64,000 nt of DNA. Source: Fodinibacter luteus. Lineage in GTDB: Bacteria > Actinomycetota > Actinomycetes > Actinomycetales > Dermatophilaceae. Where the stretch lies: contig NZ_BAABGM010000010.1 in NCBI RefSeq assembly GCF_039541575.1, positions 1-64,000 of the forward strand, given 5' to 3'. Below, piece after piece: positions 43,501-51,996 of this stretch. The stretch's first letter is position 1. Every line of letters begins with the position of its first letter. The position numbers and the translations under genes are program-made. A model generated the notes under the pieces. The model made no database searches and was not told where the DNA came from. It saw only the letters and a program-made list of their open reading frames with translations.

Positions 43501-44021
43501 GGCGCGGCCTCCCGAGCTGGTGCCGGCGCGACGCCCGGCTCGGCGAGCAGCACGGCCAGCCGCCGCGCGGCGGCGTGGGCGTGGCTCTTGACGGTGCCCG
43601 GCGCCATGTCCAGGGCGGCGGCGATCTCCGCCTCGCTGAGGTCCTCGTAGTGCTTCAACACCACCACCGCACGTTGCCTCGGGGGCAGCGCCAGCACAGC
43701 AGCCCAGACCCGCTCGTGTTCGCCGACGTCCTCGAGCCGACCGTCCCACGGGCGGTCGTCGCGCACGAGCACGGGCCACTCGTGCGAGGAGCGGCGGCGC
43801 CACCACGACGTGGCCTGGTTGACCAGGATCTTGCGGGTGTAAGCGACCGGGTGGTCCGTCGCCTCGACCAGGGCCCAGCGCTGGTAGACCCGCACCAGCG
43901 AGTCCTGGAGAAGGTCCTCGGCGCGCTGGTAGTCACCGGTGATCAGGTAGGCGGTGCGGAACAAGGTGGCGCTGTGCTCGGCGACGAACGCGGTGAACGC
44001 CTCCTCGTCGCTGCGTCGCAT
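43497..44021 (-). CDS. ECF sigma factor, SigE-like family
   Basis: A 174-residue sigma-70 family member. Region 2 is FVAEHSATLFRTAYLITGD with AEDLLQDSLVRVYQRW, and region 4 is LALPPRQRAVVVLKHYEDL followed by the helix-turn-helix SEAEIAAALDMAPGTVKSH. Region 3 is absent, as in ECF factors. GAAGGAGG lies five bases before the ATG. It would direct transcription of a small stress regulon, probably including its own operon. Confidence 0.95.
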   Translation of the reverse strand: MRRSDEEAFTAFVAEHSATLFRTAYLITGDYQRAEDLLQDSLVRVYQRWALVEATDHPVAYTRKILVNQATSWWRRRSSHEWPVLVRDDRPWDGRLEDVGEHERVWAAVLALPPRQRAVVVLKHYEDLSEAEIAAALDMAPGTVKSHAHAAARRLAVLLAEPGVAPAPAREAAP

Positions 44022-44475
44022 CTCGCCTCCTTCGTCGCAGGCGGGCCCAAGAAGGTCGCCTACCCACTGAACGCCACGACGGAGGACCCTGGTTCAGTCG
44101 ACGGGCAGCCCAGTTGCCAGAGGTTTGAATCGGGATCCACGCCAGACGCCACGCACGAGCGTCCCATGTCCGCCGCGTGGGCGACATGGGGGCTGCCAGA
44201 CGGACTGACGAGGATGTCACCCCTCTCGGCCGTGACACCGTCATGGTGGGCGGACACCTCAGGGAACCCGAGGATGGGACGACGCCGACGCCGCAGCGGG
44301 GACTCGTCCGGGGCAACCGGCTCCGACCGCTCAGCGGAACGGCGAGTACTGGCACGGGCGCGAGCTGGTGGGACCCGACAGACTCGTCCTTCCGCGACTG
44401 GATGCGCAACCGGGCATTCGCCCGCGCCCCTCGTCGCAGTGGATCGGCGTTTCGCAGTTCAGGCCCGGTGTCGTG
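44022..44475. other. Intergenic region without a supported gene
   Basis: This 454-bp stretch lies upstream of the ECF sigma gene and downstream of RNase P RNA. Short open frames exist on both strands but none has a plausible start site, codon pattern or recognisable domain. It should hold the sigma operon promoter and the rnpB terminator; I cannot pinpoint either. Confidence 0.6.
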
Positions 44476-44863
44476 GACGAGTCGGGCTGTAGGCCGGGTT
44501 CTGTCCCGCGCCGCCGTCGCCGGCCGCACGGTGACGGTCATCCATCTCGGGTGGCCGTTGCCGACCACCTCCAGCGCCCTACCCGCGTGCTCGGGCGGGC
44601 CGCCCTCGAACGCACGCTGTCTGGGCTTGCTCCGGATGGGGTTTACCGAGCCGACCTGGTCACCCAGGCCGCTGGTGGTCTCTTACACCACCGTTTCACC
44701 CTTGCTCCCCCGCCGGCTCGCGCCGGTGGAGGGGCGGTCTGTTCTCTGTGGCACTGTCCCGCGGGTCGCCCCGGGTGGCTGTTGGCCACCATCCTGCCCT
44801 TCGGAGCCCGGACCTTCCTCGGCGGTGGTTGCCCACCGACGCGACCGTCCGCCCGACTCGTCC
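44476..44863 (-). ncRNA. rnpB: RNase P RNA, type A
   Basis: The catalytic RNA of RNase P, which trims tRNA 5' ends. On the minus strand the ends pair (GACGAGTCGGGC with GCCCGACTCGTC). Near the 5' end CGAGGAAGGTCCGGGCTCC matches the conserved CR-I region, CAGAGAACAGACCGCC and GGTGAAACGGTGG follow, and the 3' part has GACAGAACCCGGCCTACAG. Length is about 388 nt, normal for type A. Ends are estimated to a few bases. Confidence 0.93.
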
Positions 44864-44869
44864 TCCGCC

Positions 44870-44875
44870 AGTCTA
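44870..44875 (-). promoter_or_regulatory. -10 of rnpB overlapping a stop codon
   Basis: TAGACT on the minus strand ends six bases before the predicted RNase P RNA 5' end. Its TAG is the stop codon of the RNB exonuclease gene upstream. Confidence 0.65.
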
Positions 44876-46345
44876 CGGGCCGGCGTGAGTCGTGGCCTCG
44901 ACGAGGCTGAAGGCGAGCGCCCCCGCCCGCACGTCGGCCCGGTCGAGGCGCACCCGGACCCGGGCACCGAGCCCCACCCGGCGGCCGGTCGCACGGGTCA
45001 CGACGGGCAGGTCGAGGAGCTGCACGTCGAGACCGCGCTCGGTGTGGTCGAGCACGATGGCGTCGAACGACTCGCCCTCGCGGCCGTGGAGCACCGCGGC
45101 CTCGGTCGCGTCGGCGCACGCGCGCTCGGCGGCCCGGGCCCGTCCGTCGGAGGTCCGCATGAGCTCGGCGAGGTCCGGCAGCGCGGCGCGCACGGCATCC
45201 GGCACGTCGGCGTCGCGGCAGGCCGCCTCGCACACGACGAGGCCGAAGCGGTCGACGAGGCGGCGCAGCGGCGCGGTGACGTGGGCGTAGGGAGCGGCGA
45301 CGGCCGCGTGCTCACGCTCGGCCGGGGCTTCGCCGTCGAACGCGGTGTAGCCGGCCCCGCGGAAGAGCGAGGTCGCCTCGTGGATGAGGGCCAGGTGCCG
45401 GGGGTTGGTGCGGTCCAGGCCCCGCACGAGGTCGCCGTAGGGCACGTCGGCCGGCCAGTCGACCCCGAGGCCCTTCGCGGCCCGCCGGAACCGGGCCACC
45501 GCCTCGGCGGTCGGCCGGGGCATGGTGCGCAGCACGCCGACCCCGGCCTGGACCATCATCGCCGCCGCGGCCATCCCGGTGAGCAGCGAGACCTGGGCGT
45601 TCCACTCCTCGGCCGGCACCGGGGGACGGAACTCGAGGGTGAACCCGCCGCCCTCGCGCTCGCTGACCTGCTGCTCGGGCATCGGCAGGCTCGCCCCGCC
45701 CCGGGCCCGCTCCTGCTCGATGCGTCGCTCCCCGATCTCGCGGAGCAGGAGGAACCGCTCGTCGCCGGTCCCCGCGTCGACGGCAGCCTGGACGTGGGCG
45801 TAGTCGAGCCGCTCGACGCTGCGCACCATGGCGCGGTGCACCTGCGCGTCGACGAGGTCGCCGGACCCGTCGAGGCGCAGGTCCCAGACGAAGGCCGGGC
45901 GCACGGCATCCGGGAGCAGGCTGGCGGCCGCCTCGGACAGCACCTCGGGGTGGAGCGGCACCCGCACGTCCGGGCAGTAGACCGTCTGGCCGCGCTCCCG
46001 GGTGACGCGGTCGAGGTCGCCGCCCGGCACGACGAACGCCGGCACGTCGGCGATCGCGTAGCGGATGCGGTGGCCGTCGCCGTCGCGCTCGAGGTGCATC
46101 GCCTGGTCGAGGTCCATCGAGCCGGGCGGGTCGACGGTGAAGAACGGCAGGTCGGTCTCGTCGCGCGTCGGCAGGCCCGAGGGCTCGGCGGCGACCCGGG
46201 CCGCCTCGGCGAGCGCGTCGGCCGGGTAGTCGAGGGAGAGGTCGAGCTCGGCGCGCACCGCCGCGAAGCGGTCGCGCAGCGCGGCGAGGACGCCGTCGGG
46301 GATGTCGGCGCCGGTCGGGGCGAGGCGGACGCGGGGGTGTGGCAT
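44873..46345 (-). CDS. RNase II/R-family exoribonuclease (RNB domain)
   Basis: A 490-residue 3'-5' exoribonuclease. The RNB core starts at LPFFTVDPPGSMDLDQAMHL with the Asp cluster that binds magnesium, and APYAHVTAPLRRLVDRFG is the conserved RNA-channel motif. It is shorter than RNase R: no N-terminal cold-shock domains and only a small C-terminal OB-like end. The ATG at 46345 is seven bases after TAGGTT; a TTG three codons upstream is less likely. Confidence 0.92.
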   Translation of the reverse strand: MPHPRVRLAPTGADIPDGVLAALRDRFAAVRAELDLSLDYPADALAEAARVAAEPSGLPTRDETDLPFFTVDPPGSMDLDQAMHLERDGDGHRIRYAIADVPAFVVPGGDLDRVTRERGQTVYCPDVRVPLHPEVLSEAAASLLPDAVRPAFVWDLRLDGSGDLVDAQVHRAMVRSVERLDYAHVQAAVDAGTGDERFLLLREIGERRIEQERARGGASLPMPEQQVSEREGGGFTLEFRPPVPAEEWNAQVSLLTGMAAAAMMVQAGVGVLRTMPRPTAEAVARFRRAAKGLGVDWPADVPYGDLVRGLDRTNPRHLALIHEATSLFRGAGYTAFDGEAPAEREHAAVAAPYAHVTAPLRRLVDRFGLVVCEAACRDADVPDAVRAALPDLAELMRTSDGRARAAERACADATEAAVLHGREGESFDAIVLDHTERGLDVQLLDLPVVTRATGRRVGLGARVRVRLDRADVRAGALAFSLVEATTHAGP

Positions 46346-46352
46346 GCCGCCC

Positions 46353-46371
46353 AACCTAACCGCCGTAGGCT
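46353..46371. promoter_or_regulatory. Divergent pair of leaderless promoters
   Basis: TAGGTT on the minus strand (46353-46358) ends seven bases before the RNB gene ATG, and TAGGCT on the plus strand (46366-46371) ends six bases before the yaaA GTG. The two -10 boxes are seven bases apart, and the whole gap between start codons is 32 bp. Confidence 0.65.
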
Positions 46372-46377
46372 GCCCCG

Positions 46378-47124
46378 GTGCTCATCCTGCTCCCGCCGTC
46401 GGAGTCGAAGTCGAACCGGCGCCGGGGTGGGCCGGCCGACCCGGCGACGTGGTCCTTCCCCGAGCTGGCCCCCACCCGGGCCAGGGTCGCCGAGGCCCTC
46501 GCCGAGGTGAGCCGCTCCCCCGACGCGCCGGCCCTGCTCGGGGTGTCGGCCCTCCTGCTCGACGAGGTCGCCCGCAACCTCGTCCTCGGCACCGCGCCCG
46601 CGACGCCCGCCGCCGAGGTCTACACCGGCGTGCTCTACGACGCGCTCGGCCTGTCCTCCCTCGACACCGCGGCGCGCCGGCGAGCCAACCGGTGGGTCGT
46701 CGTCGTGTCGGCCCTGTACGGCGCCGTGCGGCCGCGCGACCGGATCACGGCGTACCGGCTGTCGATGGGGGCGACGTTGCCCGGGCTCGGCCCGCTCGCC
46801 CCGCTGTGGCGTCCCGCCCTGGACGAGGTGCTCCCGGATGCCGTGGCCCGCGGGGTCGTCGTCGACTGCCGTTCGGCGGCGTACGCCGCGGCGTGGCGGC
46901 CGGGCGCGGACCTCGCCGCACGCTGGGTGCAGGTCCGGGTGCCGGGTGCGAGCCACTTCGCCAAGCACACCCGCGGCCTCGTGGCACGTCACCTGTGCGT
47001 CGAGGGCGCCGACCCGCGGTCGGTGCCGGCCCTCGCAGACGTCGTGGCCCGTGGCTTCGACGTGCGGCTGCACGAGCCGGCCGGTCCGCGGGCACCGTGG
47101 GTGCTCGACGTCGCGGCGCCCTGA
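46378..47124 (+). CDS. yaaA: YaaA family peroxide-stress protein
   Basis: A 248-residue member of the YaaA/UPF0246 family, which in E. coli lowers free iron during peroxide stress. LILLPPSESKS at the start, VYTGVLYDALG, VVSALYGAVRPRDRI and YRLSMGATLPGLG are family blocks; a DNA-binding-like basic patch lies near HFAKHTRG. GTG start six bases after TAGGCT. Confidence 0.92.
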   Translation: MLILLPPSESKSNRRRGGPADPATWSFPELAPTRARVAEALAEVSRSPDAPALLGVSALLLDEVARNLVLGTAPATPAAEVYTGVLYDALGLSSLDTAARRRANRWVVVVSALYGAVRPRDRITAYRLSMGATLPGLGPLAPLWRPALDEVLPDAVARGVVVDCRSAAYAAAWRPGADLAARWVQVRVPGASHFAKHTRGLVARHLCVEGADPRSVPALADVVARGFDVRLHEPAGPRAPWVLDVAAP

Positions 47125-47253
47125 GCCGCCCGGATGGCGTCGGGTGACCCGAGAAAGCCCGCGGGTGTGACGCGGGTCACGGTTCGACAGCGCGGTGGGC
47201 GGGGCGCGGTCCGACGTTGGGTCCGGGTGAACACCGTCCTCGATCGGAGCCCC

Positions 47254-48159
47254 ATGCGCCCTCTCACCGACCTCGCCCGCCTCTCCCAGCGCCGGCTGGG
47301 GGCCGCCCTGCGCTCGAGGGTGGCCGGTGACGACGCCGCGGACCGGGCGCGCGTCATCTGGGGCCGACCCGGTGAGCGGTGGTTCACCCCGGCCGACCCG
47401 GTGTGGCGCGTCCACGCCGACGCCGCCATGTTCCCCGGCGGGGTCGCGGCCCTGCTGCTGCAGTCCCTCCACCCGTCGGCGATGGCCGGGGTCGCCGGGC
47501 ACAGCGGCTACCGGGGGGACCCGTGGGGCCGCCTCCAGCGCACCTCGCACTTCCTCGCGACGACGACCTTCGGCACCGTCGCCGACGCCGAGGTGGCGAT
47601 CGCGAGGGTCCGCGCCATCCACGAACGGGTCCGGGGCACCGACGCGCAGGGACGGGCCTACCGGGCCAGCGACCCGCGGCTGCTGTCGTGGGTGCACGTC
47701 GCCGAGGCGTACTCGTTCCTCACGGCCCACCAGCGCTACTCCCCCGAGCCGCTGACCGCCGCCGAAGCCGACACGTACGTCGAGCAGGCCGCCGTCGTGG
47801 CGCGCCGCCTCGGCGCCACCGAGGTGCCGACGACGGTCGCAGGGCTCGACGCCGCGCTCACCGCCTTCCGCCCGGAGCTCGAGGCGACCGACGCCGCCCG
47901 GGATGCCGCGCGCTTCCTCCTGCTCGACCCGCCCCTGCCGTGGGCGGCCCGCCCGGGCTACGGCCTCATCGCGACGGGTGGCGTGGCCGTGCTCCCGGCC
48001 TGGGCCCGCCGCACCCTCGACCTCCCGCTCGCCGGGCCGCTCGGCCCGGTGGCCGGGGGCATCGGCCGGCTCGGGACCGGGGCCGTGCGGTGGGCGATGG
48101 CGGGTGTCGCCGAGGAGCGTCAGCTCGTGGCCGAGGGGTCCTCGGCCACGGGATCCTGA
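47254..48159 (+). CDS. MpaB-family (DUF2236) oxygenase-like protein
   Basis: A 301-residue protein of the DUF2236/MpaB/latex-clearing group, likely heme-binding. Signature blocks are AAMFPGGVAALLLQSLHPSA, GHSGYRGDPWGRLQRTSHF, TTTFGTVADAE, and WVHVAEAYSFL with the conserved His. The substrate is unknown. CGGAG lies before the ATG at 47254; earlier in-frame starts would add Arg-rich sequence. Its end overlaps the convergent SRPBCC gene by 40 bp. Confidence 0.88.
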   Translation: MRPLTDLARLSQRRLGAALRSRVAGDDAADRARVIWGRPGERWFTPADPVWRVHADAAMFPGGVAALLLQSLHPSAMAGVAGHSGYRGDPWGRLQRTSHFLATTTFGTVADAEVAIARVRAIHERVRGTDAQGRAYRASDPRLLSWVHVAEAYSFLTAHQRYSPEPLTAAEADTYVEQAAVVARRLGATEVPTTVAGLDAALTAFRPELEATDAARDAARFLLLDPPLPWAARPGYGLIATGGVAVLPAWARRTLDLPLAGPLGPVAGGIGRLGTGAVRWAMAGVAEERQLVAEGSSATGS

Positions 48160-48623
48160 GCCGACCGGTCGGTGACGAGCCGCTCGATGCGCTCGAGGGT
48201 GCGCTCCATGTTGCCGCGGGTCGTGCCGGTCATCGTCAGCTTGACGACCGGCTTGCTCGTGAGCCGCTCCCTGCTCAGGTCCCACGACTCGGTGACGAGC
48301 GTGCCCCCCTCGACCGGCTCGAGCACGTAGCGCCAGATCCGCCCGCCGAGCAGCGCGCCGACCGGGCCGCTCGCGGTCGTCTGCCACGCGATGCGGCGGT
48401 TCTCCTCGAGCTCGACGACGGTGTTGCGCGTGGAGTAGGCGACGCCGAGGTGCATGTCCATCCCGAAGCGGTCGCCGAGCGCGAGGCGGCGCCCCCCGCT
48501 GCGGGCACCGCGCACGCTGCCGCTGCCGTCGATCTCGGCGTGCCCCGCGGGGTCGACGAGGAGCTCGAAGATGGGCTCGGGCGGGGCGGGGATGAGCCGC
48601 TGGACGGACAGGACGTCACTCAT
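48120..48623 (-). CDS. SRPBCC (polyketide cyclase-like) protein
   Basis: A 167-residue START-like fold protein: VQRLIPAPPEPIFELLVDPAGH at the N-terminus, then IAWQTTASG and a long C-terminal helix (TTRGNMERTLERIERLV). Such proteins bind hydrophobic ligands; the ligand here is unknown. The ATG at 48623 is seven bases after TAGCGT, which overlaps the metZ stop. Confidence 0.88.
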   Translation of the reverse strand: MSDVLSVQRLIPAPPEPIFELLVDPAGHAEIDGSGSVRGARSGGRRLALGDRFGMDMHLGVAYSTRNTVVELEENRRIAWQTTASGPVGALLGGRIWRYVLEPVEGGTLVTESWDLSRERLTSKPVVKLTMTGTTRGNMERTLERIERLVTDRSAQDPVAEDPSATS

Positions 48624-48630
48624 GCTCGCG

Positions 48631-48636
48631 ACGCTA
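48631..48636 (-). promoter_or_regulatory. Leaderless -10 built on the metZ stop codon
   Basis: TAGCGT on the minus strand ends seven bases before the SRPBCC ATG at 48623; its TAG is the metZ stop (48634-48636). Confidence 0.6.
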
Positions 48637-49863
48637 ACAGGCGGGCCGGCCCCGCACGGCGTCGGCCTGCTCGAGCGCGGCGTCGAGGTCGGCGACGAGG
48701 TCGCGCACGTCCTCGAGCCCGACCGACACCCGGATCGTGCCGTCGGTGATGCCCACCGCCGCCCTGGCCTGCGGCTCGAGACGCCGGTGGGTCGTCGTCG
48801 CGGGGTGGGTCGTCAGCGACTTCGCGTCGCCGAGGTTGTTCGAGATGTCGACGAGGGTGAGGGCGTCGAGGAACGCGAACGCGGCCTCCTTGCCCCCCGC
48901 GACGTCGAAGGTGACGACGGTTCCGGCACCGCCGTCGAGCTGGCGCAGGGCGAGCTCGTGCTGGGGGTGGCTCGGCAGGTGGGGGTAGAGCACGCGAGTG
49001 ATGCCGCGGCCGGCGTGCTGCCACTCCTCGAGCACGCGCGCCACGGTGAGCGCCGACTCGGCCATCCGGCGCACCCGCAGGTCGAGCGTCTCCAGCCCCT
49101 TGGCAAGCACCCACGCGTTGAACGGGGACATCGCCGGCCCGGTGTGGCGCATGAGGTTCTTGACCGGGCCCTCGACGAACTCGCGCGGCCCGAGCACGGC
49201 GCCGCCGAGCGCCCGGCCCTGGCCGTCGATGTGCTTCGTCGCGGAGTAGACGACGACGTCGGCCCCGTGGTCGAGCGGGTGCGAGAACACCGGGGTGCCG
49301 AAGACGTTGTCGACGACGACCGTCGCCCCCGCGGCATGGGCCAGCTCGGACACGGCGGCGATGTCGACGAGCTCCTGCATCGGGTTGCTCGGCGTCTCGA
49401 AGAACACCGCGGTCGTCGGCACCGACAGCGCCTCGCGCCACTGGTCGAGGTCGGCGCCGTCGACGAACACCGTCTCCACCCCCCACCGCGGCAGGATCTC
49501 GTCGAGGATGACGAAGCACGAGCCGAACAGCGCCCGGCTCGAGACGACCCGGTCACCGGCGCCGCAGAGCGCGGCCATCGTGGTGAACACCGCGGCCATC
49601 CCGGATGCCGTCGCGAAGCAGGCCTGCGCCCCCTCGAGCAGGCGCAGCCGCTCCTCGAACATCGCGACCGTCGGGTTGCCGTACCGGCTGTAGATGTAGT
49701 GCTCGACCTCGTCCTTGAAGGCCGCCTCGGCCTGCTCGGCGGACTCGTAGACGAACCCGGACGTGAGGTAGAGCGCCTCGGAGGTCTCGTCGAAGCCGCT
49801 GCGGGTCAGGCCACCGCGCACGGCCCGGGTCTGCGGGTGCCACGGCCCGGCATCCGGGCTCAT
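48634..49863 (-). CDS. metZ: O-succinylhomoserine sulfhydrylase
   Basis: A 409-residue Cys/Met-metabolism PLP enzyme that makes homocysteine from O-succinylhomoserine and sulfide. YSRYGNPTVAMFEERLRLLEG, ATASGMAAVFTTMAAL, FFETPSNPM and the PLP lysine in VVYSATKHIDGQGRALGG are present; the sequence is closest to the actinobacterial MetZ type. The ATG at 49863 overlaps the rhodanese stop (ATGA), the same pairing as in Mycobacterium. Confidence 0.94.
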   Translation of the reverse strand: MSPDAGPWHPQTRAVRGGLTRSGFDETSEALYLTSGFVYESAEQAEAAFKDEVEHYIYSRYGNPTVAMFEERLRLLEGAQACFATASGMAAVFTTMAALCGAGDRVVSSRALFGSCFVILDEILPRWGVETVFVDGADLDQWREALSVPTTAVFFETPSNPMQELVDIAAVSELAHAAGATVVVDNVFGTPVFSHPLDHGADVVVYSATKHIDGQGRALGGAVLGPREFVEGPVKNLMRHTGPAMSPFNAWVLAKGLETLDLRVRRMAESALTVARVLEEWQHAGRGITRVLYPHLPSHPQHELALRQLDGGAGTVVTFDVAGGKEAAFAFLDALTLVDISNNLGDAKSLTTHPATTTHRRLEPQARAAVGITDGTIRVSVGLEDVRDLVADLDAALEQADAVRGRPAC

Positions 49864-50273
49864 CCCTGGCGCCACGGGAGGCCGGCGTTCTTCCACCCGG
49901 CCACGCTGCGGTGCCCCAGGGCGTCGTGCGCCCCCTCGAACCCCTCGAGGACGTTGTACGCGGGGCCGAGTCCGGCCGCGGTGAGGGCGTCGGCCGCCGC
50001 ACGGGAGCGGACCCCGGAGCGGCACAGCAGGTAGACCGGGCGCCCGGGCACGAGGCCGGCGGCCCGGACCTCGTCGACGAACTGCGGGTTGACCCGGCCG
50101 TCGGGGTAGCTGGACCACTCGACGTAGGCCACGTCGTGGCCGGCCCCCTCGAGCACCGGGACGCCGACGTAGGTCCACTCGGCCCGCGTGCGCACGTCGA
50201 CGAGGAGCGCACCCTCGGGACCGGTGACCGCGGCGTACGCCTCGGCGGGCGTGACGTCACCTGCGTAGCTCAT
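49860..50273 (-). CDS. Rhodanese-domain sulfur carrier protein
   Basis: A 137-residue single rhodanese domain. VDVRTRAEW is the typical early motif and the active Cys sits in YLLCRSGVRSRAAA, with a loop size suited to sulfur transfer. It probably supplies persulfide sulfur to the coupled MetZ step. The ATG is seven bases after TAGGCT. Confidence 0.93.
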   Translation of the reverse strand: MSYAGDVTPAEAYAAVTGPEGALLVDVRTRAEWTYVGVPVLEGAGHDVAYVEWSSYPDGRVNPQFVDEVRAAGLVPGRPVYLLCRSGVRSRAAADALTAAGLGPAYNVLEGFEGAHDALGHRSVAGWKNAGLPWRQG

Positions 50274-50280
50274 GGGGACG

Positions 50281-50286
50281 AGCCTA
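50281..50286 (-). promoter_or_regulatory. Leaderless promoter -10 of rhodanese-metZ
   Basis: TAGGCT on the minus strand ends seven bases before the rhodanese ATG at 50273. Confidence 0.62.
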
Positions 50287-50317
50287 GGCCGCGGCGGTCC
50301 CGGCCCGCCGGGGTGTC

Positions 50318-51259
50318 TCAGGTGTGGTTGGTGAACGCGACCGACACCCGGCCGTCGTCCCACACCTCGACGCCGGCGAGCGACCCCGGGGCGACGGCGA
50401 TGCGCTCGCGGCGGTCGGCCGGGACGCCGAGCACGTCGCCGACCGCGCCGCGCACGGCGTCGGGGGGGCACACCACGACCGTCGTGCCGCCACGCGCGAC
50501 GGCACGCTCCCAGGCCTCGAGGGCCCGATCACCCGGGTCGTCCCACCCCGGGTCGACGACGGGCTCGGTGCCGAGCACGGCCGCCACCTCGGCAGCGGTC
50601 TCGACACAGCCGCCAGACGACGCGGTGAGCAGGCATCGTGGGGCACCGCCGAGCAGCCGGGACACTGCGGACGCCGCCGCGCTGCGCGCGCCCTCGGACG
50701 CCGCCTCGGCGACGAGCACGACCCGCACCGGGGTGCCGGGAAGGCGGGGGGCGGGGGCGCACACGTCGCGCGCGCCGGCCGGGTCGCCCGCGGCGGCCGG
50801 GTCGCCCGCGGCGGCCTCGCCCCTCGTCCAGGCGACGGTGCGGCCGTCCATCGCGACGTTCGACAGCTCGTCGGCACCGGCGTTGAGCGCGCGCGGGATC
50901 CACTCGTAGCGCACCGACCCGCCGGCCGCGCGGATCGTCGCGGCGACGTCGCGGGCCCGGAGCGCGAGGCGACGCATGTCCTCGTGCTTGATCTTCCACC
51001 GGCCGGACATCTGCTCGACGACGAGCTTGGAGTCCATCCGCACGAGGACCTCCGCGCCCGGGTCGACGGCCGCCGCCGCCTCGAGGCCGGCGATGAGGCC
51101 TCGGTACTCGGCGACGTTGTTCGACGCGGTCCCGAGCGGCTCGGCCCGCTCGGCGAGCAGGTCGCCGGTGTCGGTGTCACGCACGAGCGCCCCGTAGCCG
51201 GCCACCCCCGGGTTCCCGCGCGACCCCCCGTCGGCCTCGACGGTGAGCCGCCGGGTCAC
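50318..51259 (-). CDS. rnhC: RNase HI with a degenerate histidine-phosphatase domain
   Basis: A 313-residue fusion. Residues 1-135 are RNase HI with D10 (VEADGGSRGNPG), the Glu in NNVAEYRGL, the Asp in RMDSKLVVEQMSG and a last acid in NAGADELSN, so RNA of RNA-DNA hybrids should be cut. In the mycobacterial homolog the second half is a CobC-like phosphatase. Here the RHG histidine site reads VVLVAEAASEG and the second His site reads VVVCPPDAVRG, so both catalytic histidines are gone. The GTG overlaps the zinc-ribbon gene stop (GTGA). Gene order Nif3-zinc ribbon-rnhC matches Mycobacterium. Confidence 0.92.
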   Translation of the reverse strand: MTRRLTVEADGGSRGNPGVAGYGALVRDTDTGDLLAERAEPLGTASNNVAEYRGLIAGLEAAAAVDPGAEVLVRMDSKLVVEQMSGRWKIKHEDMRRLALRARDVAATIRAAGGSVRYEWIPRALNAGADELSNVAMDGRTVAWTRGEAAAGDPAAAGDPAGARDVCAPAPRLPGTPVRVVLVAEAASEGARSAAASAVSRLLGGAPRCLLTASSGGCVETAAEVAAVLGTEPVVDPGWDDPGDRALEAWERAVARGGTTVVVCPPDAVRGAVGDVLGVPADRRERIAVAPGSLAGVEVWDDGRVSVAFTNHT

Positions 51260-51996
51260 AGCCCCGACTCGGGGGTGCGCACGAGGATGCGGCGGCACTC
51301 CTCGCAGCGCAGCACCTCGTCCTCGGGGGCCAGGCGCAGGCGCTGGAGCTCGACCGGGTTGAGCTCGAGCTGGCAGCCGCCGCAGCGGCGCTGGCGCAGC
51401 GCGGCGGCACCCGTGCCACCCGAGGAGGCGCGGATCTTCTCGTAGAGCGCGACGAGGTCGGCACCGACCTCGTCGACCGCGGCGGAGCGCGGCGCCCCGA
51501 CGTCGGCGGCCTCGGCGTCGAGCCGGGCGAGGGCCTCGTCACGGGCGGCCCGGAGCGCGTCGATGCGGGCGGTGAGCTCACCGCGGCCGCGCTCGAGCTC
51601 GGCGACGTCGGACTCGGCGGACTCGGCCCGCTCCATGACCTCGAGCTCGAGGTCCTCGAGCTCGGCCTGGCGGCGGGCCAGGGAGCCGAGCTCGTGCTGG
51701 ATGGCCTGGAGGTCCTTGGCCGTGCCCGTGCCGGCGTCGAGTCGCGCCTGGTCGCGGGCGGCGCGGTCGCGCACGAGCTGGACGTCGGCCTCGGCCTTCG
51801 CGACCTCGCGCTGGATGTCGTCGAGCTCGGTGCGCGAGCGCACGAGCTGGTCGTCGATGAGGCGGGCCTTGTTCTCGAGGTCCGCGAGCTCGGCGAGCTG
51901 GGGCAGGTGCACGCGCGCGTGCGCGATCTGGTCGAGCCGGGTGTCGATGGCCTGGAGGTCGAGCAGCCGCAGCTGGCGGGCGGACTCGGCGTTCAC
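51256..51996 (-). CDS. Coiled-coil C4 zinc-ribbon protein (DUF164)
   Basis: A 246-residue protein: residues 1-180 are one long coiled coil, and the end has CGGCQLELNPVE and RCEECRRIL, a four-cysteine zinc ribbon. The family occurs beside nif3 and rnhC in many actinobacteria; its biochemical role is unclear, possibly in nucleic acid or ribosome quality control. The GTG at 51996 overlaps the Nif3-like stop (GTGA). Confidence 0.93.
   Translation of the reverse strand: MNAESARQLRLLDLQAIDTRLDQIAHARVHLPQLAELADLENKARLIDDQLVRSRTELDDIQREVAKAEADVQLVRDRAARDQARLDAGTGTAKDLQAIQHELGSLARRQAELEDLELEVMERAESAESDVAELERGRGELTARIDALRAARDEALARLDAEAADVGAPRSAAVDEVGADLVALYEKIRASSGGTGAAALRQRRCGGCQLELNPVELQRLRLAPEDEVLRCEECRRILVRTPESGL

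Noticed and set aside
44060..44257. A 65-residue minus-strand frame in the gap before the ECF sigma gene
   Set aside because: No ribosome site, no -10 at leaderless spacing and no known domain.
44177..46510. A 777-residue plus-strand frame crossing rnpB and the RNB gene
   Set aside because: It runs through a structured RNA and antisense to a real gene; composition is typical of a shadow.
47139..47158. TCGGG-TGA-CCCGA hairpin after yaaA, and a similar one near 24573
   Set aside because: Only a 5-bp stem with no T-run after it on the coding strand; too weak to call a terminator, though the shared flank is curious.
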